Of a stretch of 64,000 nt of DNA, positions 9,606 to 20,254 are shown one piece after another (the stretch's first letter is position 1; each line of letters opens with the position of its first letter). The notes below the pieces were generated by a model. It made no database searches. It was not told where the DNA came from and saw nothing but the letters and a program-made list of their open reading frames with translations. The stretch comes from Neomegalonema sp. (GTDB lineage Bacteria; Pseudomonadota; Alphaproteobacteria; Rhodobacterales; Rhodobacteraceae). The translations under genes and the position numbers were made by a program. The DNA lies in NCBI GenBank assembly GCA_022760435.1, contig JALEFY010000005.1, positions 216,325 through 280,324 on the forward strand, written 5' to 3'.

Positions 9606-12566
9606 TTAAATGCTGAGCGCGTCGTTGATCAGCGCTTCCTGTTCATGACGGTGACGGCTCGCCAATCCGGTCGCCGGCGAAGCCGCAGCGGCGCGGCCGG
9701 CATAGCGAGCCCGGGTGACCTTGTGCCCCATCTCGGTGAGCACCGCTTCGATCTCCGGCTCGACAAAGAACCAGGCGCCCTGGTTCTTCGGCTCTTCCTG
9801 ACACCAGACGATATCGGCATTCGGGAAGCGCTTGACCTCTTCTTTCAAAGAGAAGCTGGGGAACGGATAATACTGTTCGAGACGCAGCAGATACACGTCG
9901 GACGCCCCACGCTTGTCGCGCTCCTCGAGCAGGTCGTAATAAACCTTGCCCGAGCAAATCACGACGCGTTTGATGTCCTTCTCCGCCGCGAGCTTCATTG
10001 GCGCGTCCGGCAGCCGCTCGGCATCGTCGCGCAGAATGCGGTGGAAGCTCGAGCCCGGCCCCATCTCATCGAAGCTCGACACGCATTTCTTGTGACGCAG
10101 CAGCGATTTGGGCGTGAACAGGATCAGCGGCTTGCGGAAGGAGCGGTGAAGCTGCCGACGCAGGATGTGGAAGTAGTTCGCCGGGGTGGTGCAATTGGCA
10201 ACGACCCAGTTTTCCTCCGCCGAGTTCTGCAAGAAGCGCTCGATACGCGCCGAGCTATGCTCTGGCCCCTGGCCTTCGAAGCCATGCGGCAGCAGCATGA
10301 CCAGCCCGGACATGCGCAACCATTTCAGCTCGCCCGAGCAGATGAACTGGTCGATCATGATCTGGGCGCCGTTCACGAAATCGCCGAACTGCGCCTCCCA
10401 CATCACCAGCGCATTGGGCTCGGTGAGCGAATAGCCGTATTCAAAGCCCAGAACCGCATATTCCGAAAGCATCGAGTCGATGACTTCAAAACCCAGCGGT
10501 TTGTCCGACAATTCACGCAACGGGAAGTAGCGCTCGTCGGTCTCCTGATCGTTATAGGCGGCATGGCGCTGAGAGAATGTCCCACGCACCGAGTCCTGCC
10601 CCGCGAGGCGGACGGCATAGCCTTCCTTGAGCAGCGAGCCATAGGCGAGCGCTTCGCCCGTCGCCCAATCGATACCCTTGCCGGTATCGAACATCTCCTG
10701 CTTTTGCTTCAGGAGACGGCCAACCGTCTTGTGGAGGGAGAAGCCCTCGGGGACCGTGACGATGGCCTTCCCGATCTGCTTGAGCGTTTCGAGCTCAACC
10801 CCGGTATCGCCGCGCTGATAATGCTCCGAGCGCTCTTCGAGCCCCGACCAGCGGCCATCGAGCCAATCGGCCTTGTTGGGGCGGAATTCGGTCGCCGCAT
10901 CAAACTCTTGCGAGAGCTGCTCCTGGAAGTTGGTGCGCGCCTCATCGAATTCGGAGCTATCGATCAAGCCCTCTTCGATCAGCCGCTCGCCATAGAGCTG
11001 GAGAGTCGTTTTCTTCTTCTTGATGTTCTTGTACATCCGCGGCTGGGTGAACATGGGCTCATCGCCCTCGTTATGCCCAAAGCGGCGGTAGCAGAACATG
11101 TCGATGACGACATCTTTCTTGAACAGTTGACGGAACTCGGTGGCCACCTTGGCGGCATGCACCACCGCTTCGGGATCATCGCCGTTCACGTGGAAGATCG
11201 GCGCATCCACCATCAGCGCCACATCCGAAGGATAGGGCGAGGACCGCGAGAAATGCGGCGCGGTGGTGAAGCCGATCTGGTTGTTGACGATGAAATGGAT
11301 CGCGCCGCCGGTGCGGTGACCGCGCAGCCCCGACAGGCCGAGACATTCCTGCACGATCCCTTGTCCGGCAAAAGCCGCATCGCCATGAAGCAGAACCGGG
11401 ATAACCGTGGTCCGGTCGACATTGTCGCCGAGCTGCCATTGCTTGGCCCGCGCCTTGCCCAGAACGACCGGGTTGACCGCCTCCAGATGCGACGGGTTCG
11501 CCGTCAGCGACAGGTGGACCTGATTATCGTCGAAGGAACGATCCGAAGATGCACCCAGGTGGTACTTCACATCCCCGGAGCCGCCGACATCTTCAGGCTT
11601 GAACGAGCCACCCTGAAATTCGTGGAAAATCGCCTGATAGGGCTTGGCCATCACATTGGCCAGCACGTTGAGGCGGCCACGATGCGGCATGCCGAACACG
11701 ATCTCGCGGGCGCCGAGGGCACCGCCGCGCTTGATGATCTGCTCGAGCGCCGGGATCAGCGCCTCGCCGCCATCGATGCCGAAGCGCTTGGTTCCCATGT
11801 ATTTGACATGCAGGAACTTTTCAAAGCCCTCAGCCTCGATCAGCTTGTTCAGGATCGCCTTGCGCCCTTCGCGGGTGAAGTGGATTTCCTTGTTATAGCC
11901 CTCGATGCGCTCCTTCAGCCATGACACCTGCACAGGATCGGAGATGTGCATGAATTGCAGCGCGAAGGTGCCGCAATAGGTGCGCTTGAGGATGTCAAGG
12001 ATCTGCCGCAGCGGCGCGTTCTCGAGCCCGAGCACGTGATCGATGAAGATATGGCGATCCATATCGGCGGCGGTGAAGCCATAGGTCTGCGGATCGAGCT
12101 CGGGATGCTCTTCGCGCTCCTGCATGCCCAGCGGATCGAGATTGGCAACCAGATGGCCCCGGATCCGATAGGCGCGAATCAGCATCAGCGCGCGGATCGA
12201 GTCGAGCACGGCCTGGCGCAGCTCAGCTTGCCCCATCGCCGCGCCGTTCTCCGACACAGCCTTGCTTTGCAGCTTTTCCTTGATCGCTTTGGGTGACGGA
12301 ATGTCCTGCCATTGTCCGTCAAAAGCAGCGACCATCTCGTCGTTCTTTTTCGGCGGCCAGTCCTGACGCGACCACGGCGCACCCGCGGCTTCGGTCACCA
12401 CATGGTCCGGCGCGTCGCCGAGCTGGGAAAAGAATTCCTGCCATGACGGATCGACAGACAATGGATCGCGCGCAAAGCGCTCATACATCTGCTCGACATA
12501 GACAGAATTTGCGCCCTGCAGGAACGAGGACGCCTGGAAAATCTCGTTAACGGAGTTGCGGCTCAT
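9606..12566 (-). CDS. sucA: 2-oxoglutarate dehydrogenase E1 component
   Basis: Thiamine-diphosphate-dependent E1 that decarboxylates 2-oxoglutarate and succinylates the lipoyl arm of SucB. It has 986 residues with the chosen ATG 12566 (MSRNSVNEIFQASSFLQGANSVYVEQMY), matching the family. Diagnostic stretches are the N-terminal E2-binding region, GMPHRGRLNVLANV, the ThDP-binding GDAAFAGQG, and FGDFVNGAQIMIDQF. The frame is open 39 codons further upstream, but those residues look non-coding. It is preceded by a 387-base gap that includes the sucD terminator, so sucA-sucB-lpd probably has its own promoter. Confidence 0.97.
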   Translation of the reverse strand: MSRNSVNEIFQASSFLQGANSVYVEQMYERFARDPLSVDPSWQEFFSQLGDAPDHVVTEAAGAPWSRQDWPPKKNDEMVAAFDGQWQDIPSPKAIKEKLQSKAVSENGAAMGQAELRQAVLDSIRALMLIRAYRIRGHLVANLDPLGMQEREEHPELDPQTYGFTAADMDRHIFIDHVLGLENAPLRQILDILKRTYCGTFALQFMHISDPVQVSWLKERIEGYNKEIHFTREGRKAILNKLIEAEGFEKFLHVKYMGTKRFGIDGGEALIPALEQIIKRGGALGAREIVFGMPHRGRLNVLANVMAKPYQAIFHEFQGGSFKPEDVGGSGDVKYHLGASSDRSFDDNQVHLSLTANPSHLEAVNPVVLGKARAKQWQLGDNVDRTTVIPVLLHGDAAFAGQGIVQECLGLSGLRGHRTGGAIHFIVNNQIGFTTAPHFSRSSPYPSDVALMVDAPIFHVNGDDPEAVVHAAKVATEFRQLFKKDVVIDMFCYRRFGHNEGDEPMFTQPRMYKNIKKKKTTLQLYGERLIEEGLIDSSEFDEARTNFQEQLSQEFDAATEFRPNKADWLDGRWSGLEERSEHYQRGDTGVELETLKQIGKAIVTVPEGFSLHKTVGRLLKQKQEMFDTGKGIDWATGEALAYGSLLKEGYAVRLAGQDSVRGTFSQRHAAYNDQETDERYFPLRELSDKPLGFEVIDSMLSEYAVLGFEYGYSLTEPNALVMWEAQFGDFVNGAQIMIDQFICSGELKWLRMSGLVMLLPHGFEGQGPEHSSARIERFLQNSAEENWVVANCTTPANYFHILRRQLHRSFRKPLILFTPKSLLRHKKCVSSFDEMGPGSSFHRILRDDAERLPDAPMKLAAEKDIKRVVICSGKVYYDLLEERDKRGASDVYLLRLEQYYPFPSFSLKEEVKRFPNADIVWCQEEPKNQGAWFFVEPEIEAVLTEMGHKVTRARYAGRAAAASPATGLASRHRHEQEALINDALSI

Positions 12567-12909
12567 GATACCTGCGCAGGGCTTTCCCACTGCGCCCCTT
12601 CGTAATGAACGCTGCACCCATAGCGGCAGATGAGCCCGAGGTCGAGAGAGCAAAAGACAATTTTCTGGTGAATTGCCTATCAATGCGTCTGACGGACCCA
12701 GACTGAAACCGTTTTGCCCGGCCCGGCCCGCATCCCTCTCTTGCCGCGCAGTCGGCGATCAAGAGATTGGACAATAGGCGATGCTTGGCATGATTTGCTG
12801 AGCGGGCTTGCACCGCACTCATCCGCCCGCGCCATGTCGCATCGGTGCTCGGTTCGAAGTGCAATCTTCACAGCGCCGCTCCCAAATCCAGGACCGCGGC
12901 GTTGCAGAT
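12567..12909 (-). promoter_or_regulatory. Non-coding region upstream of sucA
   Basis: About 340 bases separate the sucA start from the terminator after sucD. No open frame with family similarity was found on either strand. The stretch should hold the sucA promoter, because an intrinsic terminator cuts it off from sucD. I could not pick a convincing -35/-10 pair by eye. It is the longest gap inside the TCA block. Confidence 0.5.
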
Positions 12910-12941
12910 AAAAAAAGAGGCTGCCCCGACAGGGCAACCTC
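12910..12941 (-). terminator. Rho-independent terminator of sucD
   Basis: Read on the minus strand: GAGGTTGCCC, loop TGTCG, GGGCAGCCTC, then seven T residues. The stem has ten pairs including one G-U wobble. It begins just downstream of the sucD stop (12954). This is a textbook intrinsic terminator and divides the TCA block into an mdh/sucCD part and a sucAB-lpd part. Confidence 0.9.
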
Positions 12942-12953
12942 CAACTGGCTGGA

Positions 12954-13826
12954 TCAGCCGATGGCCTTGACGATCGCTTCGCCCAGACCCGCCGGGCTGT
13001 CAGCGATGACCATGCCGGCCGAGCGCATGGCTTCGATCTTGTCTTCGGCGCCGCCTTTGCCACCGGCGATGATCGCACCGGCATGGCCCATGCGGCGGCC
13101 CGGAGGAGCCGTACGGCCCGCGATGAAGCCCGCCATCGGCTTCTTGATCTTGTGATTCTTCACAAAATCGGCTGCATCTTCTTCCGCAGAGCCACCGATC
13201 TCACCGATCATGATGATCGCCTGGGTCTCGTCGTCATGCAGCAGCAGATCGAGCGCGTCGATATGCTCGGTGCCCTTGATCGGATCACCGCCGATACCGA
13301 TACAGGTCGATTGGCCGAGACCCACAGCGGTGGTCTGATGCACCGCCTCATAGGTCAGCGTACCCGAGCGCGAAACGATGCCGATCGAGCCACGCTTGTG
13401 GATGTGGCCCGGCATAATGCCGATCTTGCAAGCATCCGGGGTGATGACACCGGGGCAGTTCGGGCCGATCAGACGCGAGCTCGAGCCTTGCAGCGCGCGC
13501 TTCACCTTCATCATATCCATCACCGGAATGCCTTCGGTAATGCAGACGATCAGCTCCATCTCGGCGTCAATTGCCTCGAGAATCGCATCGGCAGCGAACG
13601 GGGGCGGTACGTAGATCACCGACGCATTGGCTTCGGTTGCCGCTTTTGCTTCGCCGACCGTGTCAAAGACCGGCAGGCCGACATGGCTGGTGCCGCCCTT
13701 GCCCGGGGTCACGCCGCCGACCATCTTGGTGCCGTAGGCGACGGCTTGTTCGGTATGGAAAGTGCCTTGCGAGCCGGTCAGGCCCTGACAGATCACTTTG
13801 GTGTTTTCATCGACAAGTACTGCCAT
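12954..13826 (-). CDS. sucD: Succinate-CoA ligase (ADP-forming) subunit alpha
   Basis: Alpha subunit of succinyl-CoA synthetase, which binds CoA and carries the phosphohistidine intermediate. It has 290 residues. The CoA-binding Rossmann domain starts with [14 protein letters not shown]. The phosphorylated histidine is H248 in [10 protein letters not shown]. The ligase signature GGDPIKGT is also present. On the minus strand it follows a methyltransferase gene rather than sucC directly, which is not the usual sucC-sucD coupling. A strong terminator follows. Confidence 0.97.
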   Translation of the reverse strand: MAVLVDENTKVICQGLTGSQGTFHTEQAVAYGTKMVGGVTPGKGGTSHVGLPVFDTVGEAKAATEANASVIYVPPPFAADAILEAIDAEMELIVCITEGIPVMDMMKVKRALQGSSSRLIGPNCPGVITPDACKIGIMPGHIHKRGSIGIVSRSGTLTYEAVHQTTAVGLGQSTCIGIGGDPIKGTEHIDALDLLLHDDETQAIIMIGEIGGSAEEDAADFVKNHKIKKPMAGFIAGRTAPPGRRMGHAGAIIAGGKGGAEDKIEAMRSAGMVIADSPAGLGEAIVKAIG

Positions 13827-13899
13827 TGGGGTCCACTCCCTGTCTTCCTACCCCCGGGGGACATCCGCGGGCTTTGCTGATACCTGAATGAGACGGCGA

Positions 13900-14649
13900 C
13901 TACGCCTTGATGCCGAGCACCACGTCGTAATAGATCTTGCCGCCTCCCGAACTTTCGCGATGGAAATGCGACGCGCGGTACTTCTCGAGCAGCGCGCCGC
14001 TACTGATCTTCTCGTTCACCCAGTCATTGAGGGCGATGCATTCCGGATCGGGATCCTGCGGCTTGACATGGAAGATGAACCAGCCGCCACTTTCGAGCAG
14101 CGCGAAGCCCTGCTCAAAGCCCGCGACCGGGATATGATTGCCCCAGCCTGTCGCCGAAGCCATCCCCACCACGTTGAACTTGCCGCCCTCCAGCACCGCG
14201 CGCGATGATGGTTCCAGCGCCGTGAGATCCGCGACCAGGTAATCCTCATAAAGGCCCGGGCGATCCCGCTCTGCTGCCAGCTTGGCATTGGGCTCGATAT
14301 CGAGCCCGACCAGATGCGGCACTTTTAGCGTGTTCTTGATCTCATGACCGAAAACACCGCTGCCGGCACCGAGCTCCAGAAAACGCAACTGGGACGGATC
14401 GACCCCGTTTTGCTCCCACACACCCTTGATCGCCGCCGACATCTCCGTCGGGGTTTCGCAGGAAAGCGTGTGATAGAGGGCGATGTCATAGAGCCACGGG
14501 ACGGCATAGAGCGACTTGTAATCGTGGATATTGAACCGAGTTGGCTTGCCATCGATATCCGCCAGGAAAAACTCTTCGGACTGCTTGCCGCCCTCCGGGG
14601 CCTCAAAGCGGACATTGTAGAGCTTAGGAATATAGTCGTACGCGGACAT
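13900..14649 (-). CDS. Class I SAM-dependent methyltransferase
   Basis: Predicted cytoplasmic SAM-dependent methyltransferase of 249 residues; the substrate is unknown. Motif I is FLELGAGSGVFG at about residues 90-101, followed by the acidic residue of motif II in VGLDIEPNAKL. A later beta strand carries FNVVGMAS and the C-terminal part GGWFIFHVKPQDPDP. ATG 14649 has GGAG upstream. The gene lies between sucC (14751-15950) and sucD on the same strand, with 101 and 73 bases on either side, so it is likely read from the mdh/sucC promoter. A link to succinyl-CoA synthetase is not evident from sequence. Confidence 0.8.
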   Translation of the reverse strand: MSAYDYIPKLYNVRFEAPEGGKQSEEFFLADIDGKPTRFNIHDYKSLYAVPWLYDIALYHTLSCETPTEMSAAIKGVWEQNGVDPSQLRFLELGAGSGVFGHEIKNTLKVPHLVGLDIEPNAKLAAERDRPGLYEDYLVADLTALEPSSRAVLEGGKFNVVGMASATGWGNHIPVAGFEQGFALLESGGWFIFHVKPQDPDPECIALNDWVNEKISSGALLEKYRASHFHRESSGGGKIYYDVVLGIKA

Positions 14650-14711
14650 AGAAGCGGGCTCTCCAAGTACATAGCGCGCGCTGCGCCGTCATCGCGGCGC
14701 AACAGGAAACA

Positions 14712-14741
14712 GGGTCGCTCGGATTAGGTCCAGAGCGACCC
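14712..14741 (-). terminator. Hairpin after sucC (partial terminator or attenuator)
   Basis: The arms GGGTCGCTC and GAGCGACCC (nine pairs) are separated by a 12-base loop. They lie just downstream of the sucC stop on the minus strand and are followed by TGTTTCCTGTT rather than a clean T-run. It may reduce read-through into the methyltransferase and sucD, or act as a stability element between cistrons. Confidence 0.5.
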
Positions 14742-14750
14742 TCGATCAGA

Positions 14751-15950
14751 TCAGGCCAGTTCCTTGACCGCCTTGACGATCTTCTCAGCCGCATCGGCCA
14801 GGTTGTCGCCGGCGATGACGTTGAGCCCGGAATTGGAGATGATCTCCTTGCCCAGCTCGACATTCGTGCCCTCGAGGCGCACGACCAGCGGCACTTTCAG
14901 GCCAACTTCCTTCACCGCAGCAATGATGCCTTCTGCGATGATGTCACAGCGCATGATGCCGCCGAAGATGTTGACGAGGATGCCTTTGACCTTGTCATCG
15001 GAGGTGATGATCTTGAACGCCTCGGTCACCTTCTCCTTGGTCGCGCCGCCGCCCACATCGAGGAAGTTGGCAGGCTCAGAACCGTAGAGCTTGATGATAT
15101 CCATGGTCGCCATCGCGAGACCCGCACCGTTCACCATGCAGCCGATTTCACCATCGAGTGCGATGTAGTTCAGGTCATATTTCGATGCGGCGAGTTCCTT
15201 GGCATCTTCCTCGGTCTCGTCGCGCAGATCGGCGAGCTCGGGGTGGCGATACATCGCGTTGCCGTCAAAGCTCATCTTGCAGTCGAGGCATTTGAGATTG
15301 TCTTCGCCGTCGATGATCAGCGGGTTGATCTCGACCATGTCGCAATCTTTTTCGATGAACAGGCGATAGAGCGTATCGACCAGTTTCACGCATTGCTTGA
15401 TCTGCGCGCCTTGCAGGCCGAGCGCAAAGGCGATCTTGCGGCCATGGAAGGGCTGGATGCCCGATGCCGGATCAACCGAGAAGCTCAGGATCTTCTCGGG
15501 GGTCGAGGCTGCGACTTCCTCGATATCCATGCCGCCTTCGGTCGAGACCACATAGGAGATGCGCGAGGTGGCGCGATCGACCAGCAGGGACATGTAGAGC
15601 TCGTTCTTGATGTCCGAGCCGTCCTCGATATAGACGCGGTTCACCTGCTTGCCGACCGGGCCAGTCTGATGGGTGACCAGCGTGTTGCCGAGCATCTGGG
15701 TGGCGAATTCGGCGACTTCTTCAACCGATTTGGCAAGGCGGACACCGCCCTTTTCGCCAGCAGCGGCTTCCTTGAACTTGCCCTTGCCGCGCCCACCGGC
15801 ATGGATCTGGCTTTTGACGACCCAGAGCGGACCGCCGAGTTCTTCGGCCGCCTTCCAGGCTTCCTCGGCATTGAACGCGACGACGCCGCGACCAACAGGT
15901 GCGCCAAACTCGCGCAGCAGTGCCTTAGCTTGATACTCGTGGATGTTCAT
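14751..15950 (-). CDS. sucC: Succinate-CoA ligase (ADP-forming) subunit beta
   Basis: Beta subunit of succinyl-CoA synthetase with an ATP-grasp fold. It has 399 residues. The start [16 protein letters not shown] is typical. The nucleotide-binding region [14 protein letters not shown], the Mg site in MVEINPLI and the C-terminal ligase segment [17 protein letters not shown] are all present. It lies downstream of mdh on the same strand (210-base gap) and upstream of the methyltransferase and sucD. No odd residues were noticed. Confidence 0.97.
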   Translation of the reverse strand: MNIHEYQAKALLREFGAPVGRGVVAFNAEEAWKAAEELGGPLWVVKSQIHAGGRGKGKFKEAAAGEKGGVRLAKSVEEVAEFATQMLGNTLVTHQTGPVGKQVNRVYIEDGSDIKNELYMSLLVDRATSRISYVVSTEGGMDIEEVAASTPEKILSFSVDPASGIQPFHGRKIAFALGLQGAQIKQCVKLVDTLYRLFIEKDCDMVEINPLIIDGEDNLKCLDCKMSFDGNAMYRHPELADLRDETEEDAKELAASKYDLNYIALDGEIGCMVNGAGLAMATMDIIKLYGSEPANFLDVGGGATKEKVTEAFKIITSDDKVKGILVNIFGGIMRCDIIAEGIIAAVKEVGLKVPLVVRLEGTNVELGKEIISNSGLNVIAGDNLADAAEKIVKAVKELA

Positions 15951-16160
15951 GGTGGCTCCCGTCTTAGCTCTTGCCCGGCGGCAAGGTCGTCCCTAGCGAA
16001 TTCTGGGGCCCTTGGTGCGGCGATAGGACGTCGCCAGGCTCCAGGCTGTTTTCAGTCCGCGGTTGTCATCGTCAGCCCTTGCAGGCGCGAGCCGCGCGGC
16101 AGGCTCCCCGGTCCCGGCGATGCCGGATAAACCGGCACCGCTCTGTTGGGGCTCATCCTT

Positions 16161-17455
<1,295 letters not shown>

Positions 17456-18073
17456 TCAGGGACAGGCGCGCAGACCGCGGCAAACAATGTGCAAGACACT
17501 GTCGAGATCACCCTGCACCTTTTCGATGCCATGACGCGCAACAGCATTGGGAATGAAAAAGAATTTCGTGCTTAGATGCACCGCGCGCGACGCAGCTTCG
17601 GGGTCTTCGACATCGAATTCGCCAGACTGCGCCCCGTCGCGGATCACCGAAGTCAGCAATTTCAGGCGCTCTTCGACATGGCGAGAGATGATCGAGCCAC
17701 CCTCATCACAATCGCAGACCATATCAGCAAGCTCGAGCAATTTGGGCGTCTGGCGCAGGTGATCGACCATATTCATAACCCCATGATCGATCATCGCACG
17801 CAAACGGGCCTCCGCGCTGGGATGGGGCGCCCGCATCGCCTGCGCCATGCCTTCCGTCTCTTGCTGCATGAAGTCTTCGACCACCGCGAAACCGATTGCC
17901 TGCTTGTTCTTGAAATACCGATAGATGTTACCGGCAGACATCCCGCAAGATTGCGCGATGTCGCCGATATTGGTTTTCGAGTATCCGTAGTGGCAAAACA
18001 GCTCGCCCGCCTTTTGCGCGATCTCTTGGCGGATCGGGTTCGTAGTCGTGTCGGTCTGAAGTTCATCAGTCAA
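17456..18073 (-). CDS. TetR/AcrR family transcriptional regulator
   Basis: Dimeric one-component repressor of 205 residues. The N-terminal helix-turn-helix reads IGDIAQSCGMSAGNIYRYFKN at about residues 36-56, a clear TetR signature, followed by a divergent helical ligand-binding domain. It is the last gene of the MMPL / porin / tetR group on the minus strand, with 92 bases before it. An autoregulated envelope-transport operon is the natural inference; the ligand cannot be predicted. Confidence 0.9.
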   Translation of the reverse strand: MTDELQTDTTTNPIRQEIAQKAGELFCHYGYSKTNIGDIAQSCGMSAGNIYRYFKNKQAIGFAVVEDFMQQETEGMAQAMRAPHPSAEARLRAMIDHGVMNMVDHLRQTPKLLELADMVCDCDEGGSIISRHVEERLKLLTSVIRDGAQSGEFDVEDPEAASRAVHLSTKFFFIPNAVARHGIEKVQGDLDSVLHIVCRGLRACP

Positions 18074-18165
18074 CGAAATGTGCTCTCCAAAAGGGTCAGG
18101 CGGCTTGACGGCGAGGCGGTTTTGGGATCAGGCGGCGCGCGCAAAGCACCGCCCTTTGTATCAGC

Positions 18166-19455
18166 CTACCAGAAATAGGACAATTTCATACGAATGAAAC
18201 TGTCATCTTGCAGCGCGGACTCGATCTCCTCCTCATCGACATAGACAAAGGCCTGACCTTCGATCTCGGCCTTCCACCCTTCCATGATCCGCCGCTCCGC
18301 CTCCAGACGCAAGGCGGTGGAGCCGCTGACGGCATCGGTGCTCGCGGTGAACAGGAGGGCCGTATCCGCTTCATCATTGAGCGACAGGCGCGCACCGGCG
18401 ATGACATCCTCCTCGAACGGGGTCAATGCATCGCCGCCGCGACTGTCATAGGCAAATTCGAGAACCAGCCCCAGATCAGCCTGAGTGCCCGCAATCTGAT
18501 AGAGCGTGTGCTCGAGCCCGCCGGTGGCAGCGATGTAGTTCTGGCGCTCGAAATTGCGATCGCGCTGGCCCTCGCGCCCGATCACCTCCAGCTTCCACAA
18601 GGTCGCGTCGCTGGTGTATTGTCCGTCAAAGCCGAGCTGGGTGATGGTGTCATAGACCACGGTCAGCTTGCTATCGGGCCCGAGCACGGTGCCAGGCGCA
18701 AAGGGCGCGATGGCGCCATCACGCGAGACGCCGTGAAAGGCACTCACACCCCAGTCGAAAGCCTCATAGGAGCGCGCCCAGCGCAGGGCGAAGGATTGGG
18801 CGAACTCCTCGCCACTGGCATCGATGCGGGCGTTATCCGCATCAACCGGCAGGGCAGCGCGCAGCCGCCCACCAAAGCCCGGCGCGGTCGGCTTGCGAAA
18901 ATAGGGCAGCCAATAGCCGGTAAAGGTGCCGATATCGGTCAGCCGCGAGACCCGCAGCATCGGCTGGCCGAGCTTGTCCTCGCCATCGAGCCCCTCGACC
19001 GCATCGGCCGAGTTGATGATATCGACCAGATGCACGGCTTCGGTCTTGCCCCAGAACACGGTGTCGATACCCACCGTGACGTCCCAGTCGCCGGAGCGAT
19101 AGTCGATCTTGGCCTCGCGCAGATCAGCATGGGTGCGCGCATCATCCGCCGCGTCCCAGCGCAAGAATGGCGTGAGCGTCAGCGCCAGATCGCCATCCTG
19201 CCATTCCATGAGCAGCGAGGGCTGCGCCGCAAAGGAAAAGTCATCGCGCTCTTGCTGCGCAAAGCGCTCTTCCTGAGCAAAGAGCGTTCCCTCGAATTCG
19301 ACGAACCCGTAGAATTCGACCGCTTCCTGGGCGCTGGCGCTGCCGGCCATCAGCAAGCCGAGAGCACCGCCCAACACCGCCTTGATACCCTCGTCGATCG
19401 GGCCCCGCCCGCTCGATCGGCGCTCAGCGCGCCAGGCGAGCCAGTTTCTGCGCAT
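18166..19455 (-). CDS. Putative outer-membrane porin-like beta-barrel protein
   Basis: Predicted outer-membrane protein of about 429 residues. A long basic N-terminus is followed by a hydrophobic signal segment (AVLGGALGLLMAGSASA, cleavage near AQEAVEF). The mature part has the alternating aromatic/polar pattern of beta strands and ends in the C-terminal aromatic signature LSYFW, as expected for a Bam-assembled barrel. It resembles DUF1302-type proteins that accompany MMPL and LolA-like genes; I am not certain of the exact family. Start ATG 19455 overlaps the end of the upstream gene (19424) by 32 bases, and a later GTG start is possible. Confidence 0.7.
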   Translation of the reverse strand: MRRNWLAWRAERRSSGRGPIDEGIKAVLGGALGLLMAGSASAQEAVEFYGFVEFEGTLFAQEERFAQQERDDFSFAAQPSLLMEWQDGDLALTLTPFLRWDAADDARTHADLREAKIDYRSGDWDVTVGIDTVFWGKTEAVHLVDIINSADAVEGLDGEDKLGQPMLRVSRLTDIGTFTGYWLPYFRKPTAPGFGGRLRAALPVDADNARIDASGEEFAQSFALRWARSYEAFDWGVSAFHGVSRDGAIAPFAPGTVLGPDSKLTVVYDTITQLGFDGQYTSDATLWKLEVIGREGQRDRNFERQNYIAATGGLEHTLYQIAGTQADLGLVLEFAYDSRGGDALTPFEEDVIAGARLSLNDEADTALLFTASTDAVSGSTALRLEAERRIMEGWKAEIEGQAFVYVDEEEIESALQDDSFIRMKLSYFW

Positions 19456-20254
19456 TGAAATCTCCCTCGCCAAGACCGGTGCGGAACGCATAGTCGCGCC
19501 AGATCAGATCGGTCTCCTTGCCGGTTTGCAGATTGACCATGGTGAATTTTTCTGCCCGCCAATACTTACCCAAATATTGAGAATAGCCGTGGAAGGTCAG
19601 GCGTTTTTCCAGATTGCCCCGACGGTTGTAAAATTCGACCTGATCGAGCCGATACTCGGCAGTGTCGATCCAGCTCACCCGCTTGGAATAGCCGGATTTG
19701 GCATTTTTCGGATAGCTCTCGACCACAAAGCACTGCTGGCCCGCCAACACCTTGCACGGCTCTTGAGCGATGAACTTGTAGTCGTAATCGGCGACCTCGT
19801 TCGAGCCCAGATCCTCATAGGAAAATTCGGAGCTGACGAACTTGCCGGTACGGTTGGAGGAGGAGATCCGCTTGGTTTTCTTGATCGCTGGCAGATAGAG
19901 CCATTGATCATCATCGGCGGGCTCGATCTTTGAATGGGTGAGCAGGGCGGTGCCGCGAATGTCGCGCGGCGAGTCAAACACCGTGACCGACTTGTCACCG
20001 TTCTCCGCCCGCTCATCCTCAAGGCTGAGGAACTGGAAGGAGCGCGAGTTTTCGTTGCCATTGGCATCGCGCAGGATCATCTCGCCCTGGACGGTCTGAT
20101 CACCCCAGCCAAGGTCGCGCTTGTCGGCCTCTTGCGTGATGGCAAGGCCCTTTTCCTCGGCCGATTGCGCCCAGGCTTGCGAGCCGAGCGTCATCGCGGC
20201 GCCGCCACCCAAAAGGGCGATGGCAATCAGGGCGGCGGCAGGTTTCATCGGCAT
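19424..20254 (-). CDS. Probable independently initiated LolA-like outer-membrane lipoprotein-sorting protein
   Basis: Nested in the longer fused frame. ATG 20254 is preceded by AAGGAGGT with seven bases between, close to the ideal Shine-Dalgarno. It opens a 276-residue protein with a classical signal peptide (positively charged start, hydrophobic core, cut after SQAWA), which would make little sense in the middle of a membrane transporter. The mature part matches the outer-membrane lipoprotein-sorting (LolA-like) family found beside MMPL genes. It would act in the periplasm with the transporter and the porin-like protein. Whether it is also made as a fusion is unresolved. Confidence 0.65.
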   Translation of the reverse strand: MPMKPAAALIAIALLGGGAAMTLGSQAWAQSAEEKGLAITQEADKRDLGWGDQTVQGEMILRDANGNENSRSFQFLSLEDERAENGDKSVTVFDSPRDIRGTALLTHSKIEPADDDQWLYLPAIKKTKRISSSNRTGKFVSSEFSYEDLGSNEVADYDYKFIAQEPCKVLAGQQCFVVESYPKNAKSGYSKRVSWIDTAEYRLDQVEFYNRRGNLEKRLTFHGYSQYLGKYWRAEKFTMVNLQTGKETDLIWRDYAFRTGLGEGDFNAQKLARLAR

